DNA of 64,000 nt from Pyxicephalus adspersus (lineage: Eukaryota > Chordata > Amphibia > Anura > Pyxicephalidae), in the NCBI RefSeq assembly GCF_032062135.1, contig NC_092859.1, forward strand, positions 46,679,791 through 46,743,790, given 5' to 3'. The notes below the pieces were generated by a model that saw only the letters and a program-made list of their open reading frames with translations, was not told where the DNA came from and made no database searches. Both the position numbers and the translations under genes were made by a program. Below are positions 13,314 through 26,802 of the stretch, piece after piece; position 1 is the first letter of the stretch, and every line of letters starts with the position of its first letter.

Positions 13314-15674
13314 CTGATATGTAGGATTTAGTAGAGTACCTTGTTGGACTGCACAACCTTCATTACTTGAGTTTGGAGCATTGTTCGATGTAAAAACAAT
13401 TAAATCATTCTTTGGTTGTGATGAGTTTGAACATACTCTATATTGAGTGTGCTGAGAATACACCCAACTACCCCCAGTGTTTGAGCAGATCTTGTAATTT
13501 TCCTTTAATTCTTTAACTTCATCTCTATATGTTTGCCACCTTAATACAGTAAAAACAATTAAAGTAATAAGAAAAATACTTGATATTATGCAGATGGCCA
13601 CAACTAAGTAAATATTTGCTTCAGAAAAATTTTCCATGCTGCTTTTCAATTCTTGATTGTTATACAGAATTTCTTCTCCAGATTCCACCAAAGAAATGAC
13701 AATTTCTGTTACTGCTGTCATGCTTGGTACTCCATGGTCTCTAGCCACCACAGTTAGTCGATGTTCTTCGCTATCTGTATCTGTAAATGGCCGTTTTAAA
13801 CTAATGTCTCCAGTATGCTGAGAAATGATGAATGGATTCTTTGCTGTCAAATCTTTAAAACTATAGGACAGTAGAGCATTGTATCCTGCATCTAGATCGA
13901 CTGCTCGCACTTTAGTAACTTGATGTCCAGGCTCAATAGTCCTTGAAATTTTAACTGCCAGTGATGGAAAAAGTGGGGTAAAAGTAGGAGTGTTATCATT
14001 GATATCTTCAATAAAAATATTTAATGTAAGATTTGAACTAAGAGGGTGCAGACCTGCATCAATTGCTTGTATATGGCACTGGAAGTATGTTACATGTTCA
14101 TGGTCAAATGATATTAAAGCAAATACTTTTCCATTCTCTGGGTTTATAGAGACATAGGAAGATATGGGAATTCCATCAATAGTCCTTTCAATCACTGAGT
14201 AAGTGATAAAAGAATTCTGGCCAACATCTGGATCAGAGGCTGTGGCTGTATATATATGAGAACCTGGTGGATTATTTTCCTTCACAAAAATTGTATCAAA
14301 GGCTTGCTGGAACTGAGGAGCATTATCATTCACATCACCTAAAAAAACTTTTATGGTCTTTGTGCTGGACAATGATGGAAAACCTTCATCACTCACAATG
14401 ATTGTTATATCATATTCATCCTTTATTTCACGATTTATTGGTGCATCCACCGTTAAGGAAAAGTCACCTGTAAATGCCGGACTTATTCTAAATGGTGAAT
14501 GTTCAGAAATGTGACAGTTTACTTTTCCATTTGGCCCTGAATCTTTATCATGTACACTGATGATTGCAACTGTTGTGCCCTTTGGAGCATCCTCAGGAAC
14601 AGAAAGTGATATTGACATCAGTGTAATTTGCGGGGGATTATCATTAACATCCAATATTGTTACTAAAACTTTACAGTGTCCAACCATTTGGAGGTCTCCA
14701 TTATCAATAGCATCAATCTGAATTTCATACATATTTGTTTCCTCAAAATCAAGTTCTCCATTCACTCTAATTTCTCCAGTATGCTTATCTAGACTAAAAG
14801 CTTTGCTTGTTTTGGCTGCCACTAAATTGCTAAATGTATATAATATTTCACCGTTTTTTCCTTGATCTGGGTCTGTAGCGTTTAACTTAAACACCAGGGT
14901 TCCTTTAGAAGAATTTTCATTTATACTGCATTGATAAAATGGCTGATCAAATAAAGGAGCATTATCATTGAAATCTTCTACAGTGATAACAATTGCTGTT
15001 GTTCCACTTAATCTTGGTTTTCCTCCATCATAAGCTGTGAGTGTCAGGTTATGAACAGATTGAACCTCTCTGTCTAGGGATTTTTTTAGAACTAGTTCTA
15101 TTGATCTGATCTGATTTAGATACTTTTGGAAGTCTAATGTAAAATAATCACTTGTACTAAGTTCATAATTTGTAATAGAATTAGTACCAAGATCTGCATC
15201 TGCAGCACCCTTTAGAGGATAACGAGATCCTGCTGGTTTCACTTCTGATATTACTAGTTTGCTAACATTAGAAGAAAATGATGGTCTATTATCATTTATA
15301 TCCTCTATTTCTATATCTACACGATACATTTGCATGGGCTTATCCACTATAACCTGCAGAGAGATAATGCACAGCTGTATGCCTGGACACAACAGCTCTC
15401 TGTCTATTGGCTCTTTAACAAACAGTATTCCATTTTGCAGATTCACCTGGAAATATTCCTTCTCATCTTTAGGAACAACACGTAACATTCTGGAATTAAT
15501 CTCACCTAAATCCAGTCCCAGATCCTGTGCAATTCTTCCCACAAAGGTGCCATGTTTGGATTCCTCCGGCATAATATAATGCAGCTGACACAGGACCACA
15601 TCCCAAGATATATGTAGAAGCAAAAAATGGATTAGCCTGCTTCTTCCTTGCAAACCCTGCTTTAAATGTATCAT
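13314..15674 (-). CDS. pcdha: protocadherin alpha variable exon V3 (intact)
   Basis: An open exon of 787 codons, the same length as V1. Signal peptide about 1-29, mature start at QLHYIMPEE. EC1 has C-x5-C (LLCPGIQLC) and no RGD. EC linkers read DINDN, DFNDN, DVNDN, DVNDN and DINDN. The transmembrane helix lies at about 686-711, and the cytoplasmic stub holds CSNTGGSWVYSQHTQYR. The exon ends with CAG in phase 0 at 13314, followed by GTAAGG. The product would be a type I membrane adhesion receptor once spliced to the alpha constant exons outside the window. The ATG at 15674 sits 182 bp below the CSE core and 96 bp below element B, exactly as in V1, which supports the start choice. The ATG of element B opens a 33-codon frame whose TGA overlaps this start codon (ATGA). 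Confidence 0.93.
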
Positions 15675-15769
15675 TTCTTGAATTTACTGAAGCAGATGAT
15701 AAAAATGTCTGGAGTAAATAAGGCATTCACAGTGAATGAAAATCCACAACATCGAAAAAGAAATTCTGT

Positions 15770-15779
15770 CATGGCCGAT
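15770..15779 (-). promoter_or_regulatory. V3 promoter element B (sense ATCGGCCATG)
   Basis: CATGGCCGAT on the plus strand, identical to the V1 copy over ten bases and at the same distance from the start codon (96 bp) and the CSE (86 bp). Sense-strand sequence just downstream (ACAGAATTTCTTTTTC) resembles that after the V4 copy. Confidence 0.6.
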
Positions 15780-15855
15780 CCATCCTTGAAAAATGTTTAG
15801 CTAGAAGCAGTGTATTTTAGTATTTTTCATTATACTACCATAACTTGGTATATAG

Positions 15856-15867
15856 TGACACCTTGTG
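15856..15867 (-). promoter_or_regulatory. V3 CSE, CTCF-like core
   Basis: TGACACCTTGTG on the plus strand, CACAAGGTGTCA in sense. It is a variant of the V1 core but lies at exactly the same distance (182 bp) from the start codon. Sense TACCAAGTTAT follows, matching the second conserved half seen in the other units. Confidence 0.68.
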
Positions 15868-15899
15868 TCAAAAACCTGAGCTACGTCTAATGCAAGAGG

Positions 15900-18800
15900 C
15901 TTTATTGTAACCATACCTATTTTTAATTGTGTTTTATAAATTGTAAGCATAGTTTGTTTTTTTTTTTTACTTAATCATTTTTTCATTACCATCATTCATT
16001 TCTAAATTTTCACAGATTTTTGTGATTTTTTTTTCTATTACAAATGTTTTCATAAAAATCCTTTATTTCTTCCAATATGTAAGACTTATCTATTGCAGAA
16101 CTCCAGTAGAAGAAAAATTTTTTTTCTTTGAATAGAAAATAGATTTGACATGCAAACTGAGCTTATTTTTATTATGGTTTAGACACTTTTTATAAAAGAT
16201 CCCTCGTTTTATCTAATAGGATACTAAATTATTATTAAAAGCATGTACAATATAGTAATTACTTTGGAACCCAGTATTATAGATTCAGATACCAAAATAA
16301 GGAACATCATTTTTATTCAGATGTAAAATATGTTAATCTGAGGAATACAACAAAATCCTTCAAACAGCCAAAATCTATGCAGCATGCTGAAAGGTATGAA
16401 TTGTCATTCAATGGGGTACTTCTTTTAAAAAATGTGATTTTATATTTTTTCATTTGATCTCCACATTTATTATACGCATGTGCATTAATACTAAAATTGT
16501 TAATTCAATAGCATGTTAATAAATATGCCCATAAAATATGAAACATCTGCAGTCTTATACAAAAGCTTGAGCTCCCATGGCCAAGTCCTGATTGTCTTGA
16601 TTAATATTATATCTCAACAAACAACAAACGTTAGAAAATTTTTACTTACCTAAAGTCAAACCAACTTTGGTGGGGATGAGCTTTTGCCATAAATCAGCAA
16701 GTAAATACAGTATACTAGCTGATTATGGCACACACCTTTCTCTAAGCTTCCTGGAGCAATGACAGGTCCTGAATCCTGTCACAACTCTGTCCCCAAGGAT
16801 GCCATCTTTTCTGACAAATGTTCTGGGTCCACTGAGATTTTGGCCCTGATTTAATAAAGTTCTCCAATACTGGAGAGGATACACTTTCTTCGGTGAAACT
16901 GTGTGATCCAGCTAACCTGGAATGGATTTCCTAAAGGCATTTGCTATTTATTAGCAAATGTTTTTAATCCTGGACCAGATCTATTCCAGGTTATTTAAAT
17001 CACACAGTTTCACTGAAGAAAATTTATCCTATCCAGCCTTAGAGCACTTTAATAAATTTGTGTTCACTGGGCAGCCACTGATGAAATAACTAATGGAGTA
17101 ACTTGTCTGACAAGTTTATTCTTAGCACCGGCGACGGCTGACTTTACACTGCATGGCACATGCGGTGTGGTATTGTGCTTAAAGGACATGAATTTATCCA
17201 AAATGCCAAATGAGTGACAATAATGTTCTCAAAAAGGAAAATTAAAGAGCAAGAAAATGAGTTGCAGTCAAAAATAATATAAAAGACCAAGAAAAATTCT
17301 CTGTAAAACTGCTTGTGAATTAGTCAGATATCCAAAGCCTCCAGATCATTATAAAGGACCCAAACCAATATTTAGTTCACACGAGTAGAAGTACACTGGT
17401 CTACTGTGTAATATTGCTGTTATAGCTATAGTCTGCATAGAGTCACCTAGTATATTGTTTTTGTGATCCAAAGTATCTGAAACAATAGAGTTGATGTGTT
17501 GTGAAATTTACCTGTTAATAATAACCAAATTTACTCTCCTAAGGGTGATATGTGTCTAAATTCCATTGGTAAATTAAATCTAATACTCCTTGGCCCCTTG
17601 AAACCAAAAAATCTGGAAAAAAAACTGCATTATCACAGGATATGTTTTTGAAAAATACAGTACATTTACAGAAGAAAGACATGACCTGGGAAATGTTAAA
17701 TAGTCTGTTTCATCTGTATCAGTTGGATTTGTCTGTATGAACATGAGCACTTCAATAGGAAAACATTGTGCATCAACAAGTGCTAAAAACCAAAGTTCCA
17801 GTCAATAAAGAAATTGATGTTGTTAACAGAATTTAAGAAGGATACAGGAATACAAGACAAACAAAATACACTTAATAATAAATTGAAAAATGTCCTGCTT
17901 TATTATTATATAAATATAATATGTTTCCTTATAGTCTAATTTCTATTCATTAATGGGTGTTTACAAAGGTAGAGATTCATTATTTGTGTTTACAAAGGTA
18001 AAGCATGAACATACAACTAATATCTGCAAACTAAAATTCCTGCTTATTTGTAACTGAAAGGATAAGTCTTGAACATGCCAAATTGTGTTTTTTCTGGATT
18101 ATTTAATTCAGCAAATAATTAGTAACTGTGCATTAAAGAAACATCTCATTTTAGGCATGACAATAGTTGTTATATAATGAGAATATCAACATTTTTTGTA
18201 GGCTGACCAGTAGCAGACCTTTAAATATAGAACTATATAAGTATTTTAAAAAGGAATAAGAACTTTTTAATTTACAGTTTTCATTTCCTTTTCTATTCCC
18301 CTTTTATTTTCAGTATTATCAACAACATTCTTCTCCTCATCATCAATATTAAAGACTGCAGTAGGCTCAAAAGAGAAGCCTGTGTTTTCAAATAAAGTTC
18401 CAATCTAGTTAAAATTATAATTCTGTTGTATTCTGGATTTTCTGGGAAAAATGTAATTATTTGGATAAAAAAATAATGCAAATTAACCTACATCAAAGTA
18501 CAAAATACAAATAATGCTATCATTCTAACATTAGGTGACCTTTCACCGTGTAGGGAAGAAAACAAGACACATTTTAAAGGCATTAGCTATAATTTCTCAT
18601 TTTTTTCTAAATTTTTTTAATCATCTCTAAATGCTAATTTACAATATTGCCTAATTTTAGCAATTTAAATGTATTATAATTTATATATTGTCATATGCAA
18701 ACCATTACAATTCATAATTAATAGACTACCAGAAAAAGGGTTAGTTTTAGCATACATATTACTATTCTGTAGACTTATGCAATTACATGGCTGAAATTCT

Positions 18801-19985
18801 TACTAAGATATATTAGATTTAAATTAGCCTATTATATCCAGTAAAACCTTATTTGTAAAGCAAACAACAAAATTTCAGAGGTCATTTTTAATTGATTAAA
18901 TACATTTAGATTTAATGTATCTAACAGTATTTGAATTTAAATAATTAAAAAAATACCCTAAACACAAAATCAATCTAACAATATTTTTTTCATTGCTTCT
19001 AGATATCATGCGTGAACCATTCAATAAAAATATTTACTAACAGAGCACTACATGATATTATAAAAAATTACATGATACATGATACATGATATTATAAAAA
19101 ATAGCAATTACTATTTAAAGAGATTCTGTTAATCGGAAAGTAAATTAGTAAGTTAGAATGTTAGCAATATCTACAAGTCTGCTCTTCAAAATCATGGCCT
19201 TGCCTTGTATGTGACTCCTTTACTTTAAAGCATTGTAACTAATAATTTTCTGTAAATAGATAGATACAAATAGTGTGAATTCACTAAGGTGTTCCGATTT
19301 ATTTATATAAATTAAATATATTTTAACTTTGATTAACAGAAAATACCACGTGTTCCCCTAACACTAAAAGGATTTTTGGTAAGAATACCATGTTTAGGGG
19401 CTTTGCAATATAACTTGAAAAGTTAAGATGTATGTTTTCAAAAGTTTCACCAAACCACATATTTTAACATAACCAATTTCAGACCATATGCTAATATGCA
19501 GTTCAACTCATATACAGATCAGATACAAACATGACAGCAATAAATATTTGAAAATATGAGTTGTACAGATCAATGTAAAAATTGGAAATGTTATTTAAAA
19601 AGTAAAAATAAATATATACTAAATCATCTGCAATATTTAGAATACAGCAACTTACAAACTAATACTTTTCTGTATTGCAATTTAAAAAATATGTAAAACA
19701 ATGAAGACTGCACAGGAAATAGAAGTAAATACCATATTGTACAAATAACACCCATTACTCATGCTTGAAGTTTACTCAAGTGTTACTCAAGTTTACCATT
19801 AATATTCATTTTAAAAAGAAAAAATTCAATCATATCCTATTCATTTGACAGGCTCATTAACAGCATCACTACTTTATCAAAATTTGCATTTAACTTAGGA
19901 ATTTGTTTACTACCAGTTTACTGTTTTTTGTTGTTTATAAATGTGCAGTTTATTCTTATTTGCTTTTTTTACTTAAAAAAAACTT
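15900..19985. other. V4-V3 intergenic stretch
   Basis: AT-rich interval with no exon seen. It holds one palindromic miniature element (listed separately at 16843-17060). A short tandem tract built on ACATGATAC lies near 19068-19095. The remaining open frames are short and show no domain. Confidence 0.5.
16843..17060. mobile_element. palindromic miniature element, family M1, copy 1
   Basis: A roughly 218-bp element whose two halves are near inverted repeats. It opens with CTGATTTAATAAAG, passes through GATCCAGC and ATTCCAGG blocks, and ends with CTTTAATAAAT. The same element occurs at 26137, 29592, 31726 and 36582. No coding capacity; it behaves like a foldback nonautonomous DNA transposon common in frogs. 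Superfamily not determined. Confidence 0.7.
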
Positions 19986-20054
19986 TTAAAGCAAATCATG
20001 TTTACTCTTATTGTGACAATATTGTGTTTTTTTTTTATATGCTTCACACCTTAC

Positions 20055-22364
20055 CTTATATGAAGAATTTAGTATAACCCCTTGTTGATATGCTTGTTCT
20101 TCTTTGCTTGATGTTTGAGAGGCAGTTGGAGTACATACTATTAAGTCATTCTTGCGTTGAAGAGAACTTGAACATACTCTATACTGCGTTTGTTGTGTAT
20201 ATACACAACTACCTCCAGTATTAGAGCAGATCTTGTAATTTTCCTTCAGTTCATTGACTTCATCCCTAGATTTTTGCCATCTATCACAGTAAATGCAATT
20301 AAAGTGATAAGGAATATACTTGGGATTATGCAAATAGCAACAGGGTAAACATTTGCATCAGAAAATTTTTCAAAACTAGATTTGGATTTATGGTTCTCAA
20401 AGTTATTCTCCTGTCCTGGTTCCACCACAGAAATAATGGTTTGGGTCTCAGCAGACATAATTGGCTCTCCATGGTCCTCGACCACGATGTGAAATCTGTA
20501 TTCATCATTGTCCAAATCTGTTAATGCTTGTTTTAAGATAATTTCTCTAGCGTGTTCAGATATGCCAAATGCTGTTTTTCCAGTGAACTCTTTAAAATGA
20601 TACGATATTAAAGCATTGTATCCAAAATCATGATCTACTGCTTCTACTTTAGCTACCAGTTGTCCAGGTCCGGCTGAATTTGGAGTTTTAATTGTCATTT
20701 CAGGATATAGAAGAGAGAAAAGTGGAGCATTATCATTTATATCTTCGATGAAAATATTTAACGCAAGGTTGGGTGGTAACCCAGCATCAATTGCTCTAAC
20801 GAAACACTGAAAGTAAGTAACTTGTCCATGATCCAATAAAACTAAGGCAAATACCTTTCCATTCTCTGGATTCATAGAAATGTAGGATGATATGGGGATA
20901 CCACTGATTGTACTGTCAACAATAGAGTATGTAATAAGAGTTCTGTCCCATATCCATGTCTGAGGCAAATGCTGTATATACAAGCATACCTGGTGGATTG
21001 TTTTCTTTTATAATAATTGTGTCAGCTGGCTTCAGAAAATGGGGGGTATTGTCATTCACATCACTTATTGTAATTTTAAGATTTTTTGAAACTGATAATG
21101 AGGGAGAACTTTAATCTTTTGCTGTTAAGACAACATCATATTTGTCTTTACTTTCATGATCCAAGGCTCCATTTACGGTAACAGCACAAACTCCCAAAAT
21201 GGCTTGATTAAATATGAAAGGTGTATGGTCAGAAATATAACAGTTTACTTTTCCATTGGTTCCTGAATCCCTATCATGTATATTATTGATAGCAACTGTT
21301 GTCCCTTGAGGAGAATCCTCTGGTACCGGAACTAACAATGACGTTACTGCCATTTCTGGAAAATTGTCATTAACAACTATATCAGTCAATAAAACTTTGC
21401 AATGTCCAACCATTAGATGACCCCCATTATCAATAGTGTCAGTTTGAATTTCATACATATTTGTTGCTTCAAAGTCTAAATCACCTTTTACTCTAATTTC
21501 CCCTGTGTTTTTATCTAAACTAAAAATTTTACTAATCTCTTTCATTCTCATTCTGGAATTCATAAAATATTTCTCCATTTTTTCCTTGGTCCAAATCTGT
21601 GGCATTAAACACCAAAAATTATTTTCCAGCATTTTATGTTACACTGGTCTGATAAAATGGCTGATCGAAGGAAGGAGCATTATCATTAACATCTTCAACA
21701 GTAACAATCACTTGGGTTGTACCACTTAATCTTGGCTTACCACCATCATAAGCTATTAGAGTTAGATTGTGAACTGACTGCTTTTCTCTGTCCAGGGATT
21801 TATTTAATACAAGCTCTAACGACCTGATCTGGTTCATGTGTTTTTGAAAATCTAATGTGAAACATTCACTGGCACTGAGCTCATAGTTTGTAATAAAATT
21901 TGTTCCAAGGTCTAAATCTGCAGCTTTCTGAAGAGGAAAACGAGATCCTGCAGATCTAAGCTCCGATATTACAAGGTTGTATTCTTTAGAGGAAAAAACT
22001 GGACCATTGTCATTTATATATTCTATTTCAACATCTACATGATACATCTGAACAGGCTTATCTACAATGACCTGCAGAGAAACAATACAGAATGGTGTAT
22101 TTGGGCATAACATTTCCCTGTCTATTGTCTCTTTAACAAACAAAATACCATTCTACAGATAGAGGAAATATGTAACTTTCTGGAATTAATCTCACCTAAA
22201 TCTAGTCCCAAATCCTGTGCAATTCTTCCAACAAATGTGCCATGTTTGGATTCCTCTGGGATATTGTAATGCAGCTGACTCAATACCACATCCCAAGACA
22301 TTTGGAGCAATTAGAAAACTACCAACCTTCTTCCTGCTTAATATTCCAGGTTTGTTTTTATCAT
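20055..22364 (-). pseudogene. pcdha: protocadherin alpha variable exon V4 (degenerate)
   Basis: Nearly all of the exon is recognisable but it cannot be translated. The start ATG at 22364 is kept, but two in-frame TAA codons fall inside the signal peptide. A deletion of about 30 bp near 22155 removes EC1 text around the YFQVNLQ motif and shifts frame. Further breaks lie near 21633, 21112 (TAA), 20960 and 20300. EC2 (21634-22143), EC3-EC4 (21111-21632), EC5-EC6 (20300-20983) and a tail with CSNTGGSCVYTQQTQYR can all be followed. The splice donor AAG|GTAAGG at 20055 is intact, as is the CSE at 22545. Element B has lost its ATG (CACG in sense). The relative order and phase match V3 and V5, so this is a decayed array member rather than a retrocopy. 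Confidence 0.88.
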
Positions 22365-22459
22365 TTCTTAAATTTATCAATGATGAAGGCGATATCTTTT
22401 CCAAAAAAATAAGGCATTCACTCTGACTGAAAATCCATGTTGCGGAAAGGAAATTCTAT

Positions 22460-22469
22460 CGTGGCCGAT
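22460..22469 (-). promoter_or_regulatory. V4 promoter element B variant
   Basis: CGTGGCCGAT on the plus strand, 96 bp above the V4 start and 85 bp from the CSE. One base differs from V1 and V3, changing the embedded ATG to ACG. Confidence 0.52.
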
Positions 22470-22544
22470 TCTTACAGCATATTGAACTAGGAGCAATGGA
22501 GAGTTGAATTTTCATTTAATTTGATAGCACATATTGGTAGACAG

Positions 22545-22556
22545 TGACATCTAGTG
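22545..22556 (-). promoter_or_regulatory. V4 CSE, CTCF-like core
   Basis: TGACATCTAGTG, identical to V1, V2 and V5, 181 bp above the V4 start codon. Sense TACCAATATGT follows. Intact before a dead exon. Confidence 0.73.
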
Positions 22557-23777
22557 CTTGATTTCAATATTGCATAGCATGAAAACAATGGAAGTAATTT
22601 TTTTTTTTTCATTTAATTTTCTGTTACATATTAGTAAAGTATAGCATACATTATTAAAATTAAATTTGAAAGTACAGTATAACTTTATTTACACATAAAA
22701 AACCTATTCACTGAGAAAAACAAAGAAACTTGTCTCAGGATGAGCCCTGAAAGTGTTAAGTAATCCTCCAGACAGCAGACTGTGTTTTAAAAATATTGGC
22801 AAGAATGCACAATATGTTGAAACAGAAGTTAAACTTTATTTACACTAAAATTTACTTTAAATTCCAAGCACTTGGATCAAATATTTTACTGTATCCTTTT
22901 ATCACAGCTAATCGTGCAAAATAAAAAAAAGGTGACATGAACTAATTCATGATATTATTTGTTGCATATCTTTTTACACTTCTATACTTGAAATCATTTT
23001 ACAATTAAATACATGTTTTCACTAAACCACAACCGAATTTACTTATCTGAATTTTTTATAGCAGTTTAAAAATCACTGCTTTTTACAAACATTAAATAAA
23101 ACTTTATTTTTAAATAAAAAATATTTAGCAGTATGTGTGTTTGTGTGTGTTATACACTTTTTAAACCTTTTGTATTCAATGAAAATAGCTTCTGAATTGA
23201 GTTTTTTATACATTATAAATTTTATAAATATCAAGAAGTCTTACCATGTTCGAAATGAGTTATGTGTTTTAATATGTATATTTGTTTTATTTCTTCATTC
23301 ATTGAAATAAAATTCCATACAGTTTAACTTTTAGCAATGTAAAAGTAACATTTTGCCCACAGTCCTTAATAGTAAGACTTATAAAAATAATTTACACAAT
23401 ATAAATAATTGAAATATGCTGTTTAAAGTAACAAATAATACACATGATTAGCATATATAGGAACTATGCAATGATAACCACTAGGTCCAATTTTTAAACT
23501 GCTGTTCTAAACATGAGTATTAGTAAACAGGGCACAAATGATTTAATCTTGATCAAAATACCAAAACTATAATTATACAAATAAACCAACAACAAAGCCT
23601 ATTTAAATATAATAATAATATTATTAATAAATAAAAGTGATGAACATAAGGCCAATAGAAAGTGTCCTTCACTGTGATAAAAACCTATAATAAATTTATA
23701 AGCAATATGATTTTCAGCAAAACTAGCCAGTCAATTTTTAACTAATATCAACCTAAAACACATGTCAAGATTACAAA

Positions 23778-24270
23778 TACAGCGCGGGGGAATAAGTATT
23801 TACCATGTTAACATTTTTCAAATGGGGTTATTGACATGAAATTTACAACAGATGTTGGTAACAACCCTGGAAATCCACACATACAAAGAAATCAAAACAA
23901 ATAAAGTCATATGTTAAGTAATGTGTAATAATGTGGAATGGTACTGGGAATAAGTATTGAACACATGAAGAAAGTGAGACAAAAAAGACATGGTAAGCCA
24001 AGAAACCTGCTGAAATTTGTCAGTGTTCAAAAAACAATCTTTCCTCCTATCAGTGCAAATTTTTAATGCAATGAACTTATGACCATAGTAAAGATGGATC
24101 ATTGACACTGCATATGCATGGTAGCGAGGCACCAAATCAAATTTTGCTTTATCATTTGTTACTTTTAATATAATATAATAATAATAATATAATATAAAAA
24201 TGTGTTGCATACTAAAATACAACAAAAAGGGCTTTAAAGAAACCTCAAATAATACATTGCATTTGTTCAT
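23778..24270. mobile_element. Tc1/mariner-like transposon fragment
   Basis: The text GGGGAATAAGTATTTACC, then GGAAATCCACACATACAAAG, GGGAATAAGTATTGAACAC and a following GCCAAGAAACCTGC block resemble the 5' part of a Tc1-like element common in fish and frogs. This is recognition from memory of the family, not a search. No transposase domain is visible here, so it is a terminal fragment or a nonautonomous derivative. Confidence 0.5.
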
Positions 24271-25417
24271 ATGTTGTGGTCCAAGTCATGTGACGCTAGA
24301 CATTGGACCCCAGCCCCACTTTAGTTAAAGGATTTAAATGGAGTGTATCTCTTCTGTCTAGAAGTTAATTTTAATAAGCAGCTAATAGCTAAGTAATAAT
24401 TGAATTGGAAATGGTCAACTCTTGTAAACCTGTAAATTCTTTTATTTATTTTTCTTGTTTTTATTCATCTTTTTTTATTGGTTGTTATGCTTACAATTTT
24501 TTTTATGTCACTGCATTTACACATACATGTGTTTGTTTCTTTGATATTTTTATTTGATAATAAGTGCACCCAAATCAACTTTAGTCAAATTATCACAAAA
24601 CAGTCGGCAAATAAAATACCAGAGTCACCAGAGTTAAAATAACATTTGTAGCAATTAATGGATTTTATAGTTACCATTAATAAAGGATGTAAAATCAAAA
24701 AACTTTATTTACATAATCAGCTAAAACATACTTTAAAATACTGTATACATTCTCTGACTCCAAGTATAATATACTAGGTTAATCCTTCAGTGTTGCGTTA
24801 TATCACCACCAGATATGTTCAAGCTTCCAAATTATGGTTATCAAAGACAAATAACTTTACACAAAGGATGCTCACTACTCAAAGTAGTAGTACTATGTAC
24901 TAGAGCAAACAATTAGGTACTTGTGATTCTATACCATTTGATATGAGTTATGTCCAGTAATATGGACATTTTAAATAATTTGGCAAAATGCCTAGCAATA
25001 TCCAAATTTTCCATGTCCTGTAAATCACAAATGTACGTATTATAGAGAGTGTCTTAAACAGACATTGAGAACATATTTATTTCCAGGGAAAATTTATAGA
25101 AATTGGAGATAATGCATTCACTATACTATAATGGTAAGCATTTGATACCATTTTCTGTTTTCTTACATGAGCACTGGGAAGTAATGAATTCTATCAAATA
25201 TAACAAGCTGTGTTTAAAAGCAGATTTCTTAATCCTAGTAGATGTACAAACCGATGTTGGTTTACCGTAGTGCCACATTGTTTTCAGAAACTGATTATTA
25301 AATATATTTAGCTGATATACAATTTTATAGCAGTCTGTGAAAAAGCGGTATCATTTAATAATTTTTTTTTTTCAATTAGAGATATTAACTCATAAAACAA
25401 AGTTGTTTATTTACTAA

Positions 25418-25457
25418 AGAAGAGAGAAGAGAAGAAAGAGAAGAGAGAAGAGAAGAG
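25418..25457. repeat. GA-rich microsatellite
   Basis: Imperfect repeat of GAAGAGAGAAGA units, about 40 bp. Confidence 0.8.
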
Positions 25458-26136
25458 CTTATTCACTATTTATGAACAGTTCAGCTCTCAAACAACATTT
25501 GCAAAATAAGTTTACTATAAATGTTCATTCTAAGATTGCTCAAGTGCATTCATACATAAGGAATAAAATATGTCCCTAATAGAAAATAATAGTGGTTGTT
25601 AAAAAAAAAATCCATGTTAGCAAACCACTTCTTCTCTAGTCAGTCAACAAAGGGATTGCAGAATTCTAAATGGTAACAGTTTTCAAACTGTAACCAAATC
25701 AGATGGTTTTATGTGCATAAAGCATTTTGTTTTTATTATGTAGCAATTGGTTCCTTCGGACAATAATTATATATTAAATTGTAGAAATGAACTAAAAAAA
25801 AATATTTTTAGTAGACTATTTAAATTCATATTTAATAACTAAACATATCTAATTAAATTTTAAACTAATTTAAAACATTTAAATTATTTCAAAGAAAGGC
25901 ACAACCTACACACGGGTTTACACCTAGAAACCAAACGATTAACTTAAATCTAAATAATAAGTATACTTTTGTACAGTTATTTTAAAATCTACACCACAGT
26001 ACTTGCCTAATAATTTAGATATTCTTGTATACCACATGGATGTGTAGAAATATAACAAAGTATTTTATATGATTTATTTATTTTTAAATGTATGATGCCA
26101 TAGCTGAATTATTAGCATTGTTGAGTTAAGATACAT

Positions 26137-26355
26137 GGGGGCTGATTTATTAAAGCTCTACAAGGCTTGAGAAGATACACTTTCTCCAGTGAAGTTGGGT
26201 GATCCAGGAAACTTGGAATGGATTTCTTAAAAGTAATTTGCTATTTGTTAGCAATTGTTTTGAATCCTTAACCAGATCCATTCAAGGTTTGTTGTTATCA
26301 CCCAGCTTCACTGATGAAAGTGTATTCTCTCCAGCTTTAGAGAGCTTTAATAAAT
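26137..26355. mobile_element. palindromic miniature element, family M1, copy 2
   Basis: Same architecture as the copy at 16843: opens GGGCTGATTTATTAAAGC, inverted halves meet near 26250, closes AGAGCTTTAATAAAT. It lies about 450 bp beyond the V5 splice donor, inside the V5 intron. Confidence 0.72.
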
Positions 26356-26802
26356 AAAAATAAAAAAATGGTATTTTCATACTTGATCATGTAGTTACAT
26401 ATTATTTTTTTCAATTTCTTTATAAGAAATCTATATTTGAATTTGTCCTTTACTCACCTGATGTTTCTTGAATTATGCAAATTACTTGCAACACAAATAT
26501 ACACCTTTAGTATTTTAGAAGCCTCATGAGTACAATTCACAAATATATTTGAGTTGTTGGGAAGCGATTTATTTACGCAACTTACATTTTAAATTGTTGT
26601 CTTTTTACATTTCTTGCTACATAAATACACAACCCTTTACATTCCTGGATTTATACCCATACACATTTTTATTTGTGGCATGACTAAAAAGTAATATGGT
26701 ATTTTGAGTTTGAATGCCCATAGGTGTGTGGGAGGTGTTAGACATATTTAAAAAAAAAAAAGATTGATAAAAAACTGGATTTATAAATAAGTGGCACCTT
26801 AC

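Larger units (their letters stand above)
22600..26600. other. V5-V4 intergenic stretch
   Basis: AT-rich, no exon seen. It contains a Tc1-like transposon remnant (23778-24270), a GA-rich microsatellite (25418-25457) and one M1 miniature element (26137-26355). Nothing else can be classified. Confidence 0.5.

Noticed and set aside
15259..15579. 106-codon plus-strand frame opposite V3, with similar ones opposite V1, V2 and V5
   Set aside because: It is the antisense shadow of conserved EC1 sequence; the same antisense words recur in each paralogue because the coding strand is conserved.
23914..24270. 118-codon minus-strand frame
   Set aside because: No domain; it overlaps a Tc1-like fragment and includes a low-complexity YYYYYI run from an ATA microsatellite.
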